From Ravibacter arvi (GTDB lineage Bacteria; Bacteroidota; Bacteroidia; Cytophagales; Spirosomataceae), in the NCBI RefSeq assembly GCF_039540405.1, contig NZ_BAABEY010000032.1, forward strand, positions 97,190 through 161,189: DNA of 64,000 bases, written 5' to 3'. Position 1 is the first letter of the stretch, and every line of letters starts with the position of its first letter. Of the stretch, positions 1 through 8,903 are shown piece by piece. The notes under the pieces are model-generated. The model searched no databases and was not told where the DNA came from. It saw nothing but the letters and a program-made list of their open reading frames with translations. A program made the translations under genes and the position numbers.

Positions 1-663
1 AGGAGCGGGGTCGCGCGACTGTGTGCTGTAAAAGCGGGCCTTTGCAATGGCATCGCCATCTTCGGAAAGCAAAGCCCCTCCACCGGAAGTGGTGATAATC
101 TTGTTTCCATTAAAAGACAAAATCCCGAACTGTCCGAAACTTCCCAGCCTTTGCCCGTTTATTGACGACCCAAGGGCTTCGGCGGCATCTTCTATCAGGG
201 GGATGTTATATGCATCACAGATTTCCCTGATGCGCATGATCTGCGCAGGCATGCCGTAGAGGTGCACCACTATACAGGCTTTGGGCTTCCTCCCCGCTTT
301 CAACCGGTCTTCAATTGCTTCCTGCAGCAGGTCCGGGTCCATATTCCAGGTATGAGACTCGGAGTCGATAAATACCGGCGTCGCCCCCTGGTAAACAATG
401 GGATTGGCCGTTGCCGAAAAAGTAAATGACTGGCAAAGCACCTCATCGCCTCTCTCTACACCCAGCAGGATCAGCGCGAGATGAATGGCGGCCGTGCCCG
501 AGCTAAGCGCGGCGGCGTGGCCAACCCCTGTGTATTGCGCCAGGTCTCTTTCAAAATTATCTACATTCGGCCCCAGGGGGGCAATCCAGTTTTGATCAAA
601 TGCTTCGTGGATGTACTTCAGTTCACCTCCGCCCATGTGGGGAGAAGAAAGCCAGATTTTCAT
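1..663 (-). CDS. DegT/DnrJ/EryC1/StrS-family sugar aminotransferase (PglE-like), 3' end outside window
   Basis: PLP-dependent aminotransferase expected to put an amino group on a 4-keto nucleotide sugar in the cytoplasm. The frame is open from the ATG at 663 to the window edge (221 codons, no stop), so the C-terminal part, including the PLP-binding lysine, is missing. Visible family marks are the N-terminus MKIWLSSPHMGGGE, the segment SSGTAAIHLAL, the VHLYGMPA stretch and IEDAAEALGS, whose Asp contacts the PLP ring. It lies 22 bases after a PglD-like acetyltransferase and near a PglC-like sugar transferase, so PglE, making UDP-4-amino-4,6-dideoxy-GlcNAc for diacetylbacillosamine, is the best guess. 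Family assignment is firm; exact substrate is inferred from context. Confidence 0.9.
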   Translation of the reverse strand, partial: MKIWLSSPHMGGGELKYIHEAFDQNWIAPLGPNVDNFERDLAQYTGVGHAAALSSGTAAIHLALILLGVERGDEVLCQSFTFSATANPIVYQGATPVFIDSESHTWNMDPDLLQEAIEDRLKAGRKPKACIVVHLYGMPAQIMRIREICDAYNIPLIEDAAEALGSSINGQRLGSFGQFGILSFNGNKIITTSGGGALLSEDGDAIAKARFYSTQSRDPAP

Positions 664-685
664 AGGATTGATAAATATTAAATCG

Positions 686-1312
686 TTAGCTGAGAGATAT
701 GAATTCGTCTGTTTTACGGATGACCCTGCCGGGGTTTCCTACTACCACGGTATAGTCGGGAACATCCCGGATTACTACTGCGCCCGCCCCGATCGTGCAC
801 CACTTCCCTATCCTGACGCCCTGTATCACGCAGGCTCCTATTCCGATATGCGTCCCTTCACCCACTGCTACATCACCGGCCAGCGCCGCATTGGGCGAAA
901 TATGTACGTAATCGGAAATACGACACTCGTGGTCCGCCGAAGCGTTGGTATTGATAATACAATGGCGCCCGATCCGGGTCTCCGTATGAATGGTGGCGCC
1001 GCTCATCACTACTGTTCCGGCCCCGACTATCGCGCGGGGCGATACCCAGGATCTGGGGTGTATAAGTACCGGATATATATTCCCGGGATGCGCCATTGCA
1101 ATACGTGCACGGGTTCTATTATTCCCGATCGAAATGACCATCGGCGCCCGCGCCGGCACTTCGCGCATAACGGGATAGCCCGCCACGAGCGTGATGCCCG
1201 GGTCTGCGTCAATAAATCCGCCAACCGGAATACCGAGCTGTTCGGCAATTTCCAGGATTACCTTTCCGTGCCCGCTGGCTCCGAATAGGAACAATTTTTC
1301 CTGTTTATCCAT
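686..1312 (-). CDS. NeuD/PglD-family sugar O/N-acetyltransferase
   Basis: A 208-residue acyltransferase with an N-terminal Rossmann-like domain (LFLFGASGHGKVILE, residues about 8-22) and a C-terminal left-handed beta-helix of hexapeptide repeats (about 85-195) ending in VVGNPGRVIRK. This is the architecture of PglD, which acetylates the 4-amino group of the bacillosamine precursor using acetyl-CoA, and of the NeuD sialic-acid O-acetyltransferases. A histidine suited to be the catalytic base lies in the segment SADHECRISDYVHI. It overlaps the upstream sugar-transferase gene by 8 bases, so the two are co-translated, and is followed by the aminotransferase, matching a PglC-PglD-PglE set. Family firm; PglD role inferred. 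Confidence 0.87.
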   Translation of the reverse strand: MDKQEKLFLFGASGHGKVILEIAEQLGIPVGGFIDADPGITLVAGYPVMREVPARAPMVISIGNNRTRARIAMAHPGNIYPVLIHPRSWVSPRAIVGAGTVVMSGATIHTETRIGRHCIINTNASADHECRISDYVHISPNAALAGDVAVGEGTHIGIGACVIQGVRIGKWCTIGAGAVVIRDVPDYTVVVGNPGRVIRKTDEFISLS

Positions 1313-1910
1313 TTCCTTTAAATACTTCCATCGTGGCCTGTCCGGCCTGTGAGATTCCCTCTCTGACTACTACCTTTTTCAGGGTAAGCCAGAGTATTTT
1401 CATATCCAGTCCGAAGGTCATGTGATCTACATACCAGACATCATATTCGAACTTTTGCTGCCAGCTGATCGCATTTCTCCCGTTTACCTGCGCCCAGCCC
1501 GTTATGCCCGGCCGTACCTCATGTCTCCTCGCCTGTCTTTCGTCGTACAAAGGCAGGTACTGCACAAGTAAAGGGCGCGGACCTATAAGCGACATATCCC
1601 CTTTCAATACGTTAATCAACTGGGGAATTTCGTCGAGAGAGGTCTTTCTCACCCAGGCGCCTATGCGCGTCAGCCGTTCCGCATCGGGGAGCAGCTCTCC
1701 GTTACTACCTTTTCTATCGTTCATCGTTTTGAATTTAACGATACGAAAGATCCGGCCGTTCTTTCCCGGGCGCATCTGGAAAAAGAAAGGTTGTCCGCCA
1801 TTGGCAAAGAACAGACAGAAGGCCACCACAATTAACACTGGTGACAGCAACACAAGGCAAAGTAATGCAATAAGAAAATCAGCAAAAGGTTTTATAAGAT
1901 ACCGATACAT
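1305..1910 (-). CDS. PglC-like initiating phosphoglycosyl transferase
   Basis: Monotopic phosphoglycosyl transferase that moves a sugar-1-phosphate from a UDP-sugar to undecaprenyl phosphate, starting the repeat unit at the inner face of the plasma membrane. At 201 residues it is the short PglC/WcaJ-core form without extra membrane helices. Visible are the re-entrant hydrophobic helix at residues 10-35, VKFKTMND, the catalytic Asp-Glu in SLDEIPQ, the MSLIGPRPLL motif and GWAQVNGRN. Together with the neighbouring PglD- and PglE-like genes, the first sugar is probably diacetylbacillosamine or a related 2,4-diamino sugar. It is the only initiating transferase in the locus. Confidence 0.92.
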   Translation of the reverse strand: MYRYLIKPFADFLIALLCLVLLSPVLIVVAFCLFFANGGQPFFFQMRPGKNGRIFRIVKFKTMNDRKGSNGELLPDAERLTRIGAWVRKTSLDEIPQLINVLKGDMSLIGPRPLLVQYLPLYDERQARRHEVRPGITGWAQVNGRNAISWQQKFEYDVWYVDHMTFGLDMKILWLTLKKVVVREGISQAGQATMEVFKGNG

Positions 1911-1926
1911 TATAATGGAGACTAAC

Positions 1927-3168
1927 CTATGATCCTGTATTCTGCACTAACAAATTTCTATATTCTTCCAACAAAGCGGCCCAAATTACACTTTGCTCAT
2001 AACGGGATGTGATCATATCACGGGCATGTTGCTTCAGCTTATCATAATCAACCCGATGCTCCAATACATACTTCATTGCGCTTTGCAGTGCCTCCTGGTC
2101 TTTGGGCTCGACAATCATACCGTTCTTCCCTTCTTCTACGATTTCGTTACAACCGTTAATATTGGATACAATTGCCGGCAACTCCATAGCTCCGGCCTGC
2201 ATCACAACATTCGGAAACCCTTCCCGGTAGCTGGGAAAAACGAGACAATCGCTTATAGCGAAGAAAGGACGCACATCTGATTGATAACCTGCGAAGATAA
2301 TGTCGGGATTAGTATTAATCTCTCTTTCTGTGTCAGGTAAAAGCGGGTCCAAATCTCTTTCAAAATTACCAATGAGAAGAAGCTTAACTCCGGATTTGAG
2401 AGTAACGCTTTCTCCCCCCGGTATATGCGGATCGCCGGATCCGCTCTTTCCCTGACCCGTCATTTTACTAAACGCACCCACCAACTCGTTGATCCCCTTA
2501 TCGCCCACCATTCGGCCTACAAAAATAAAAACGAAGTCATCGGGCTGTATCTGGAGAGAATGCCTGAGCTGCTGACAATAAGCCTCCGAAAAATGGGCAG
2601 CACAAAACCGGGTAGTATCAATACCATTCGAGCTTCCATTACCTATGACTTTAAGCTTCTCGGCCCTGGTGTATCTATTCTGAATGATAATATTGAACAA
2701 ACCATATGAATTGGGGTATACTCGGGTAGCACAAGCGTAGGTTGCTTTTTCAACTACATTTAAGAGCACTCTTTTAATCCCCTTTGCTTCCAAAAGCGGC
2801 AACCCTGCTACGGTGTGTAAGCGATGCGGTACTCCCGCCAGCCTTGCAGCCAGCATACCCGCTATCCCGGCTTTTGGCGTATGGGTATGAACAATTTGCG
2901 GCTTCTCCCGTCTGAAAAAAAAAAACAATTTCCAAACAGACTTTAGATCCTTCAGGGGAGAAATGGTACGGGTCATCTCAACAGGCACGACACGGACTCC
3001 CTCATTTTGTGCCGCCTCCTGCAATTCAATGCCGGGAGAAGAGACCCCCACCACTTCAAAAGCATTCTCATGCATAAAACGAAGCTGTCCCTTCAAAAGC
3101 GTTTTCAAAGAAACCGGAACCGTTGTAATCCTAATAAGTTTAGGTCTGGAGTAATCTTCCATAAACAT
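1927..3168 (-). CDS. Glycosyltransferase family 4 (PglA-like position)
   Basis: Retaining GT-B glycosyltransferase, about 413 residues, cytoplasmic face of the membrane. The N-terminal acceptor domain holds IVHTHTPKAGIAGMLAARLAG, and the C-terminal GT4 donor domain holds FIFVGRMVGDKG, then FPSYREGFPNVVMQAGAMELP with the GT4 E-x7-E pattern. The longest reading starts with TTG at 3183; the ATG at 3168 (or 3162) is preferred, overlapping the upstream gene by 29 bases. Placed directly before the PglC-like gene, it may add the second sugar to the lipid-linked primer, but the sugar specificity cannot be read from sequence. Confidence 0.88.
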   Translation of the reverse strand: MFMEDYSRPKLIRITTVPVSLKTLLKGQLRFMHENAFEVVGVSSPGIELQEAAQNEGVRVVPVEMTRTISPLKDLKSVWKLFFFFRREKPQIVHTHTPKAGIAGMLAARLAGVPHRLHTVAGLPLLEAKGIKRVLLNVVEKATYACATRVYPNSYGLFNIIIQNRYTRAEKLKVIGNGSSNGIDTTRFCAAHFSEAYCQQLRHSLQIQPDDFVFIFVGRMVGDKGINELVGAFSKMTGQGKSGSGDPHIPGGESVTLKSGVKLLLIGNFERDLDPLLPDTEREINTNPDIIFAGYQSDVRPFFAISDCLVFPSYREGFPNVVMQAGAMELPAIVSNINGCNEIVEEGKNGMIVEPKDQEALQSAMKYVLEHRVDYDKLKQHARDMITSRYEQSVIWAALLEEYRNLLVQNTGS

Positions 3169-4225
3169 CAATATATTTACCAACCATGATCTCTATATCA
3201 AATTCTTGTGCTCTTCCCGCGCATTGAGTGGCTATCCTACCATATAATTCCCTATCACTGTATAAAGACACAATATTTTCGCCGAGTTGCCTGACGTCGC
3301 CCTGCTTAAATAGCATTCCGTATCCATTTACGATTTCTCTGAGTCCGGGAACGTCCGATGCGATAAAAGGTTTTACAGCCATACCTTCAATACTGGACAA
3401 AGACAACCCTTCATACACTGATGAAAGAATAACAATATCGCTGGTCTTCAATAACCTGGGAACATCGTCTCTTAAACCCAAAAACAACACCCTATCCTGC
3501 AGATTCAGCTCAGCAACCAATTTGATGTTATCCTCCATTAATGGTCCTTCTCCGACCAACAACAATTTCACCTTTTTGTCCAAGCCCCTGATAGCCCTAA
3601 TTACCGTTGGCTGGTCCTTCGGGTATCTGAAACTGGAAACTTGAATTAAAATGATAGAACTCTCATCGAAAAAATCAGATTTCGGATATGGTAGCGCATC
3701 TCTAAAACTAGTCAAATTAACTCCGTTATTAATAACCCGAAAGGAGGAGACGTTCTCCATTCCCAAATGAGATTTAAGCTTCTTGTCTACCTCATCGGCT
3801 ATAGTTATTATGGTATCCACCTTCCGATAGATAAACCGGTCAATTAGCTTTAATAAAGCATTCGCCCGTCTTCTATTATTAGTACTATGCTCCGTATATA
3901 CAATTTTAATCGAAGAAAAACTTATCAGTTTCGCCAGAACAACCCAGTATAAACTTGGAAAGAGATGAACATGCGCAATATCATTATTCCTCAAAAAAGG
4001 AATCAGTTTAAAAATAAGCATGGGGTTATATACAGAACCCTTAGTCAAACAGTAATGATTTCCTTCGTGAGTTTTCTCTAATTGGTCCACTAACAATGTA
4101 GGCTTGTTCAAGAGGTAGACTACCTCCGGCACTATACCATTCTTCCGATAAAACGGAAGGCTATCAATCAACAATTTTTCAGCTCCGCCTACATTCAAAC
4201 TCGTTATTATCTGAACAACCTTCAT
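3140..4225 (-). CDS. Glycosyltransferase family 4
   Basis: A 361-residue GT-B enzyme for exopolysaccharide repeat assembly. N-terminal MKVVQIITSLNVGGAEKLL is a typical GT4 start, HVHLFPSLYW and YTEHSTNNRRR follow, and the donor domain has LIQVSSFRYPKDQ, LLLVGEGPL and ILSSVYEGLSLSSIEGMA. It overlaps its upstream neighbour by 4 bases (ATGA), so translational coupling is likely. The coding sequence is clearly AT-richer than the nucleotide-sugar genes around it, common for laterally exchanged glycan genes. Donor and acceptor are unknown. Confidence 0.87.
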   Translation of the reverse strand: MKVVQIITSLNVGGAEKLLIDSLPFYRKNGIVPEVVYLLNKPTLLVDQLEKTHEGNHYCLTKGSVYNPMLIFKLIPFLRNNDIAHVHLFPSLYWVVLAKLISFSSIKIVYTEHSTNNRRRANALLKLIDRFIYRKVDTIITIADEVDKKLKSHLGMENVSSFRVINNGVNLTSFRDALPYPKSDFFDESSIILIQVSSFRYPKDQPTVIRAIRGLDKKVKLLLVGEGPLMEDNIKLVAELNLQDRVLFLGLRDDVPRLLKTSDIVILSSVYEGLSLSSIEGMAVKPFIASDVPGLREIVNGYGMLFKQGDVRQLGENIVSLYSDRELYGRIATQCAGRAQEFDIEIMVGKYIDVYGRLLQT

Positions 4226-5283
4226 TTAGTCAATGTCTTGAACCAACGATTAAAATCGAAATTATCGAAAGAACTTGCTTTCGGTTTCAATTTCCTCACT
4301 TCCTTTAAACCAAACAATAAAGCCTCAACAGACTGTTTAGCCACCACAACGCCGTTGTCCTGATTAACTATTCCGTTAAAATCTACACAATCAGTAACTA
4401 ATACGGGCTTATTCAACGCAATATTCTCCAAAACAACATTTGGGAATCCTTCCTTTACAGAGGACAGGACAAAAGCATCAGCGTTAGAAAAGTATTTATA
4501 AGGATTTTGCTTATATCCTAACAAAAAAACGTTTTTACTTAGCTTCAGTTCAGAAATTAAGCTCTCCAGGTAATTCCTGTAACCAGGCTCAACCGACTCC
4601 TCCCCTATAATATGTAATTCCGTTGAGGGAAACTCTCTGACGTGCATTTCAAAGGCACGTATAAGGAAATCAAATCCCTTGGCAGAATACAAAGATCCGG
4701 CGGCAATGAAAACAAACGAAGAAGTAACTTTCGTCACCGCTTCGTTCGCCATCCTCTTAATAGTCTCTAAATCAACGATATTTGAAATTAATACTACCTT
4801 CTCAGGTTTCGCCTTATAGAAAGAAATTACCTCATCTCTCATGCGTGCAGTCTGCGCAATAATTGCCGTAGAAGTATTTAAAAGTTTTCCGGCAAAAAAA
4901 TCCATCACCTTCCCTTTTACCCCGCCCGTGCCGAGTCTGTTACTTGGCAGGCTCGGAATCCGCGTAATCTTGGCAAAACTAAATACTCCGATTTTCTTTA
5001 AAAATAAAATAGGTAATGATAAGTGCAAAGCACTTGTGAATACAATAGACGGTCTAATCTCTCTAATGAGTTTAAAAACCTCCGGAAATGCCCCTTTAAC
5101 ATCTGAATACCCCAATTGATAGAGTTTTATGCGCTTATTTAAAAGAGTTGCATAATTGGAATGTCTGGTACACACAATAAGATAAATATCAAAATCAGAC
5201 TCGTTTATAGAGTTGATAATGTTCAGCATATTTTTTTCCGCTCCACCCGTGCTAAAAGAAGGTGTAATAAACAAAATTTTCAT
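4222..5283 (-). CDS. Glycosyltransferase family 4
   Basis: A 353-residue GT4 protein. It begins MKILFITPSFSTGGAEKNML; the donor-binding domain shows FVFIAAGSLYSAKGFD, LHIIGEE and FVLSSVKEGFPNVVLENIAL, with the conserved Glu pair that contacts the nucleotide-sugar donor. It precedes another GT4 gene with a 4-base overlap and follows an acetyltransferase gene 36 bases away, so all three belong to one transcript. Base composition is AT-rich. One of four GT4 enzymes here, consistent with a repeat unit of about five sugars; specificity unknown. Confidence 0.87.
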   Translation of the reverse strand: MKILFITPSFSTGGAEKNMLNIINSINESDFDIYLIVCTRHSNYATLLNKRIKLYQLGYSDVKGAFPEVFKLIREIRPSIVFTSALHLSLPILFLKKIGVFSFAKITRIPSLPSNRLGTGGVKGKVMDFFAGKLLNTSTAIIAQTARMRDEVISFYKAKPEKVVLISNIVDLETIKRMANEAVTKVTSSFVFIAAGSLYSAKGFDFLIRAFEMHVREFPSTELHIIGEESVEPGYRNYLESLISELKLSKNVFLLGYKQNPYKYFSNADAFVLSSVKEGFPNVVLENIALNKPVLVTDCVDFNGIVNQDNGVVVAKQSVEALLFGLKEVRKLKPKASSFDNFDFNRWFKTLTK

Positions 5284-5318
5284 CGATGAATTAACGACTA
5301 GTTGAAAGGGTATTACCT

Positions 5319-5846
5319 CTATACCTTCCGATTAATATAGTCCAGGGTAGCATCCTCTTTAGGGACAATCCTACACGGGTTTCCAAGCACAATACTATTA
5401 GGCAAAACATCCACATTCACGAATGAATTCGGAGCTATTAAGACATTATTTCCAATACTAACCTTTCCGACTACGACTGCATTCGCGCCAATGTAGACAC
5501 TATCCCCAATTGTAGGAGCACCTTTTCTATCGCCACGATTTGTTCGACCAATCGTGACGCCCTGAGATATGTTACAATTTTCTCCAATGATACTCTCTCC
5601 ATTGACAACTATGGTACCGAAATGTCCGATATAAAAACCCTTTCCTATTTTTGTATTGTATTCTATTTGAATGCCATACCATCTCGATAAAAGTCGCCAA
5701 AGAAATTTAAAAAGAAAGCTGATGACGGGTATCCGATTTTGAATTACTCTCAAGACAAATGTGTATCTAAATCCCGGAATAAATAACCCTTTTAGCAAAG
5801 CGAGTTTCCCCTTTATGCCATAGCGGAATAAATCATATTTATACAT
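5319..5846 (-). CDS. Hexapeptide-repeat acetyltransferase (CysE-like LbH family)
   Basis: A 175-residue protein with a basic, hydrophobic N-terminal helical part (1-60) and a left-handed beta-helix (about 60-165) built from hexapeptide turns such as IGKGFYIGHFGTIVVNG and IGANAVVVGKVSIG, ending in VLGNPCRIVPK. The HFGTIVVNG turn resembles the serine acetyltransferase active-site His turn, but short proteins like this in capsule loci usually acetylate sugars of the repeat unit. It sits ahead of two GT4 genes. Role as polysaccharide O-acetyltransferase is inferred from context; a true CysE would be longer. Confidence 0.8.
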   Translation of the reverse strand: MYKYDLFRYGIKGKLALLKGLFIPGFRYTFVLRVIQNRIPVISFLFKFLWRLLSRWYGIQIEYNTKIGKGFYIGHFGTIVVNGESIIGENCNISQGVTIGRTNRGDRKGAPTIGDSVYIGANAVVVGKVSIGNNVLIAPNSFVNVDVLPNSIVLGNPCRIVPKEDATLDYINRKV

Positions 5847-6145
5847 AACGTTGAGTATTTACTTAATTATTTACCGGCCTGTAAGAATCCGGATTTATCC
5901 ATATAAGCAACTGACTATCTAAACTTTATGCTTTTGAATACATATTCGTGAGATATTCAATTATAGTACCCGGCATAATTTGCTTAAAGTACGCTTATAT
6001 CATACTATATTTTAAAGACCTGTGCTTCTCCAACTTTCAAGCAGGGTCTCACTATTAACCGTCTATTGATCAAATATTTTTAGCAAAAGGTAATCGATTG
6101 GAGTAGCAACTCCGGCGCGGCATATTCGTAACGAACGTCCTCAAC
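5847..6145. other. AT-rich intergenic gap
   Basis: About 300 bases between the CapG-like gene and the acetyltransferase, the widest gap inside the biosynthetic operon. I see no convincing open frame, terminator hairpin with a T-run, or exact TAnnTTTG motif on the minus strand. It could mark a boundary where the downstream glycosyltransferase cassette was joined to the FucNAc cassette. Confidence 0.5.
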
Positions 6146-7285
6146 TTATATCATTTCACTCCAAACCGTACGCCTTATATAGTCCGTATATGATATAATT
6201 ATTCTCACCACTTTTTCCGAAACATTGGGCATGGAATAGTCGGCTACCTGCCGAAAATTCCTGGATTTTCCCGTTTGCTGCTGCTGCAGCTGCACGAGCC
6301 CCTGCATGATCCGTTCCGGTGAAAGCCCGACCATCATAACACTTGCTTCTTCCATCGCTTCAGGCCGTTCATGCGCCTGGCGTATATTGAGCGCTCTGAA
6401 ATTTAAAATAGAAGACTCTTCGGAAATAGTGCCTGAATCCGAAAGAACCGCATAGGCATGCATCTGCAGCGCATTGTAGTCATGAAACCCAAGAGGCTTC
6501 AAAAACTGAATCTCCGGCCTAACCATCACTTGCTTTTTTTCAATCATATTACGCGTGCGCGGATGGGTAGACACAATAATGGGGTATTGGTACTTCTCTG
6601 CAATAGCATTCAAAGAATCCATGAGGCTATTGAAATTCCTATCCGAGTTGATGTTCTCCTCCCGATGTGATGAAACCACAAAGTATTTGCCGGCTTCAAG
6701 ACCCAGCTTAGTCAATACCGCCGACTTTTGGATCTCAGGCAGGTAGTGGTGAAGAACTTCAAACATGGGGGAACCGGTTTTAATCACCCGGTCTGCCGGC
6801 AACCCCTCCCGAAGCAGGTATTCCCGCGCAATGTCACTGTAGGTCAGGTTAATATCAGAAACGTGATCCACTATTTTGCGGTTGGTTTCTTCCGGCACGC
6901 GCTGGTCAAAGCAACGGTTTCCCGCTTCCATATGAAAAATAGGAATGTGACGCTTTTTGGCAGGAATGGCGCACAGGCATGAATTCGTGTCACCCAGCAC
7001 GAGAAAAGCTTGTGGCTCAAGCTGCTCCAGCAGGGAGTCTATTTTGATCAGGATATTACCGATAGTTTCGGTAGCCGTCTTTCCAGCTGCCTCCAGGAAA
7101 TAATCGGGCTTCCGGACTCCCAGGTCTTCGAAAAAAATCTGATTGAGCTCGTAATCATAGTTTTGCCCCGTATGGACCAGGAAATGCTCAATAGCATCGG
7201 AATTATCCAGCGCGTTCAGCACACGTGAAAGCCGGATAATCTCCGGTCTGGTTCCAAGTACGGAAACTACTTTTAGTTTTTTCAT
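6146..7285 (-). CDS. capG: UDP-N-acetylglucosamine 2-epimerase-type enzyme (CapG/FnlC, UDP-L-FucNAc synthesis)
   Basis: Non-hydrolysing nucleotide-sugar 2-epimerase of the WecB fold, 379 residues. The start is set at the ATG at 7285 (MKKLKVVSVLGTRPEIIRLS); a longer reading to 7387 would overlap the upstream gene and add no family sequence. Visible motifs are GTRPEII, FLVLGDTNSCL, HMEAGNRCFD, VVSSHREENI and LSDSGTISEES. With the CapE- and CapF-like genes just upstream it fits the last step, C2 epimerisation giving UDP-N-acetyl-L-fucosamine. A plain WecB (UDP-ManNAc) role is the alternative, but the CapE-CapF-CapG set makes FucNAc more likely. Confidence 0.88.
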   Translation of the reverse strand: MKKLKVVSVLGTRPEIIRLSRVLNALDNSDAIEHFLVHTGQNYDYELNQIFFEDLGVRKPDYFLEAAGKTATETIGNILIKIDSLLEQLEPQAFLVLGDTNSCLCAIPAKKRHIPIFHMEAGNRCFDQRVPEETNRKIVDHVSDINLTYSDIAREYLLREGLPADRVIKTGSPMFEVLHHYLPEIQKSAVLTKLGLEAGKYFVVSSHREENINSDRNFNSLMDSLNAIAEKYQYPIIVSTHPRTRNMIEKKQVMVRPEIQFLKPLGFHDYNALQMHAYAVLSDSGTISEESSILNFRALNIRQAHERPEAMEEASVMMVGLSPERIMQGLVQLQQQQTGKSRNFRQVADYSMPNVSEKVVRIIISYTDYIRRTVWSEMI

Positions 7286-7304
7286 TCTTTTATGCTGTAA
7301 TATT

Positions 7305-8420
7305 CTAAACTTCAACGAAATAAGTATCTGCATCCTCCGGATTATAAGGCTCGTTAATCCAGAAATTTGTATAAAGGGTTTCCTCACCTATATTCCGGAT
7401 ATTGTGCGTATACCAGATCGGCATATCCACGTAAGCCGGCTCGTTGCCGTCCAGGTAAAAATCAAAAACCTGATCGGTTCCGATCTTTCTCAGCTGAATC
7501 AACGCTTTCCCTTTAATCACGGCGAAGCGTTCAATTTTGCGCGTATGGAAGTGGTTACCCCGCGTAACTCCGGGAACCGTCGTTGAAAAAGAAACCTGTC
7601 CGCCGATTCCAAGCCGGATCACCTCCACAAACGACCCTCTCGGATCGGTGTGTTGTGTGAACTTCACAGGAAAAAAATCATTATGATCTATAAAGGACCG
7701 AAACGTATTGAACAGATTGATTTCAAAGGTGCTCTTCAAATCCGGGATTTCGCCTTTATTAAAGTAGAGATCACGGTAGCCGACCAATAACCCAAGCACA
7801 TCGGAAACCTTATAACTCGCTGTCGGTTCAATCATGAGGTTTTCCTGGTGAGTATTATCCCTGATCTCCCTGATGATGCGGTCTACCAGTTCCTGTACAT
7901 AAATCAACCCCACCAGCCCGTCAACCGCTATGGACGGCTGCTCTCCGTGCGTTAGCTGATAACAAAAAGTTGCAATGAACGAGTTATAAAATGGCTTGCC
8001 AAAGGCCCCGAAAACGTTAGGAATTACCAGGCCCAGCGCCTTTCCTCCACTCTCCCGGGCCCATTCTGCTATAGCTTCCCGGCCCGCTTTCTTGGATCGG
8101 CCGTAGTGGTTATCCCTTTCTTCCTGTGTCGAAGATGAAATAATAACCTGGGCTCCGGACCCGGTTCTCCTGAGCGAAGCGACCAGCTCGGTAGCCAGCT
8201 TTACGTTGGTCTCGTAGAGATAATCCTGGCTGTCATGCCGGTTTAAAGCTGCCAGGTGTACAATTACGTCACATTGCGCGACAAAGGCATCCAATTTGTC
8301 CTCATCTTCAAAAAAAGACCGTTCAAAACAGACCCGTTCAAATTCATCCGGGTACAGACCCAGCGTATTGTAAAGGTGATTACCAACGAAACCGTTTCTA
8401 CCGGTTATTCCTACCTTCAT
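7305..8420 (-). CDS. capF: CapF-like bifunctional reductase/cupin (UDP-L-FucNAc synthesis)
   Basis: A 371-residue two-domain enzyme. The N-terminal SDR domain carries the NAD(P)-binding GITGRNGFVGNHL (3-15), IVHLAALNRHD and the YGRSKKAGREA Tyr-Lys pair. The C-terminal cupin (about 245-371) holds the metal site VTRGNHFHTRKIERF and the AYVDMPIWYTHNIRN strand. In CapF the cupin epimerises C3 and the SDR reduces C4, giving UDP-N-acetyl-L-talosamine, which CapG converts to UDP-FucNAc. Downstream of the cupin gene and CapE, 19 bases before CapG. Confidence 0.92.
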   Translation of the reverse strand: MKVGITGRNGFVGNHLYNTLGLYPDEFERVCFERSFFEDEDKLDAFVAQCDVIVHLAALNRHDSQDYLYETNVKLATELVASLRRTGSGAQVIISSSTQEERDNHYGRSKKAGREAIAEWARESGGKALGLVIPNVFGAFGKPFYNSFIATFCYQLTHGEQPSIAVDGLVGLIYVQELVDRIIREIRDNTHQENLMIEPTASYKVSDVLGLLVGYRDLYFNKGEIPDLKSTFEINLFNTFRSFIDHNDFFPVKFTQHTDPRGSFVEVIRLGIGGQVSFSTTVPGVTRGNHFHTRKIERFAVIKGKALIQLRKIGTDQVFDFYLDGNEPAYVDMPIWYTHNIRNIGEETLYTNFWINEPYNPEDADTYFVEV

Positions 8421-8449
8421 ATTCTATTCTTTAACGTCAAGATCCAATT

Positions 8450-8890
8450 CTAATCATGTCCGGCTTGATCCAGTATCCGGTTTTTAAAATAGGGCAACGG
8501 GTAGGTATAGTCGTCGTTTACCGCGTCGCCGATAGAAGAGTCGGCGAAAACGAGCAATTCACTCCCTTCTTCAAGTGCCCGGAAAGCCGTACCGTATCCC
8601 GGGGACAAATGCAGTACCCGGTGATCCGCTGCCGAAAGCGTGAATCTTTCAACGGGTAAATCAGGGGACGCCTCCTCCCAATTGTCAATTCTTACAACAT
8701 CAACAACAAAACTGCCCGACAGGACATAAAACCAGCGCTGCTCTGTCCTGTGAGCCCGCCAACCGCGGACAAGTTGTGTATCCGAGTTTTTGATTGTGTA
8801 GAAGCGCCTGACCGGCGACATGTCAAAATCATTCACAAACCGGATCTCCCCTCTCCAATCCTTCCCGATCCCACCTTCTATAAATTTCAT
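8450..8890 (-). CDS. Small cupin, WxcM/FdtA-like sugar isomerase family
   Basis: A single-domain RmlC-type cupin of about 146 residues. The start is placed at the ATG at 8890 (MKFIEGGIGKDWRGEIRFVN), which removes the overlap with CapE that the longer frame would cause. The motif RRFYTIKNSDTQLVRGWRAHRTEQRWFYVLSG, read in parts, has the RGWRAHRTEQRWF metal/active-site strand, and HLSPGYGTAFRALEEGSELLVF the following cupin strand. Related proteins isomerise 4-keto to 3-keto dTDP-6-deoxyhexoses. It sits between CapE and CapF, which already suffice for UDP-FucNAc, so its substrate is unclear; it may help turn over CapE's keto product. Confidence 0.8.
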   Translation of the reverse strand: MKFIEGGIGKDWRGEIRFVNDFDMSPVRRFYTIKNSDTQLVRGWRAHRTEQRWFYVLSGSFVVDVVRIDNWEEASPDLPVERFTLSAADHRVLHLSPGYGTAFRALEEGSELLVFADSSIGDAVNDDYTYPLPYFKNRILDQAGHD

Positions 8891-8903
8891 CTTCCCGACT
8901 ATT

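Noticed and set aside
6146..7387. CapG start at 7387
   Set aside because: The extra 34 codons overlap capF and lack family sequence; the ATG at 7285 gives the usual N-terminus and length.
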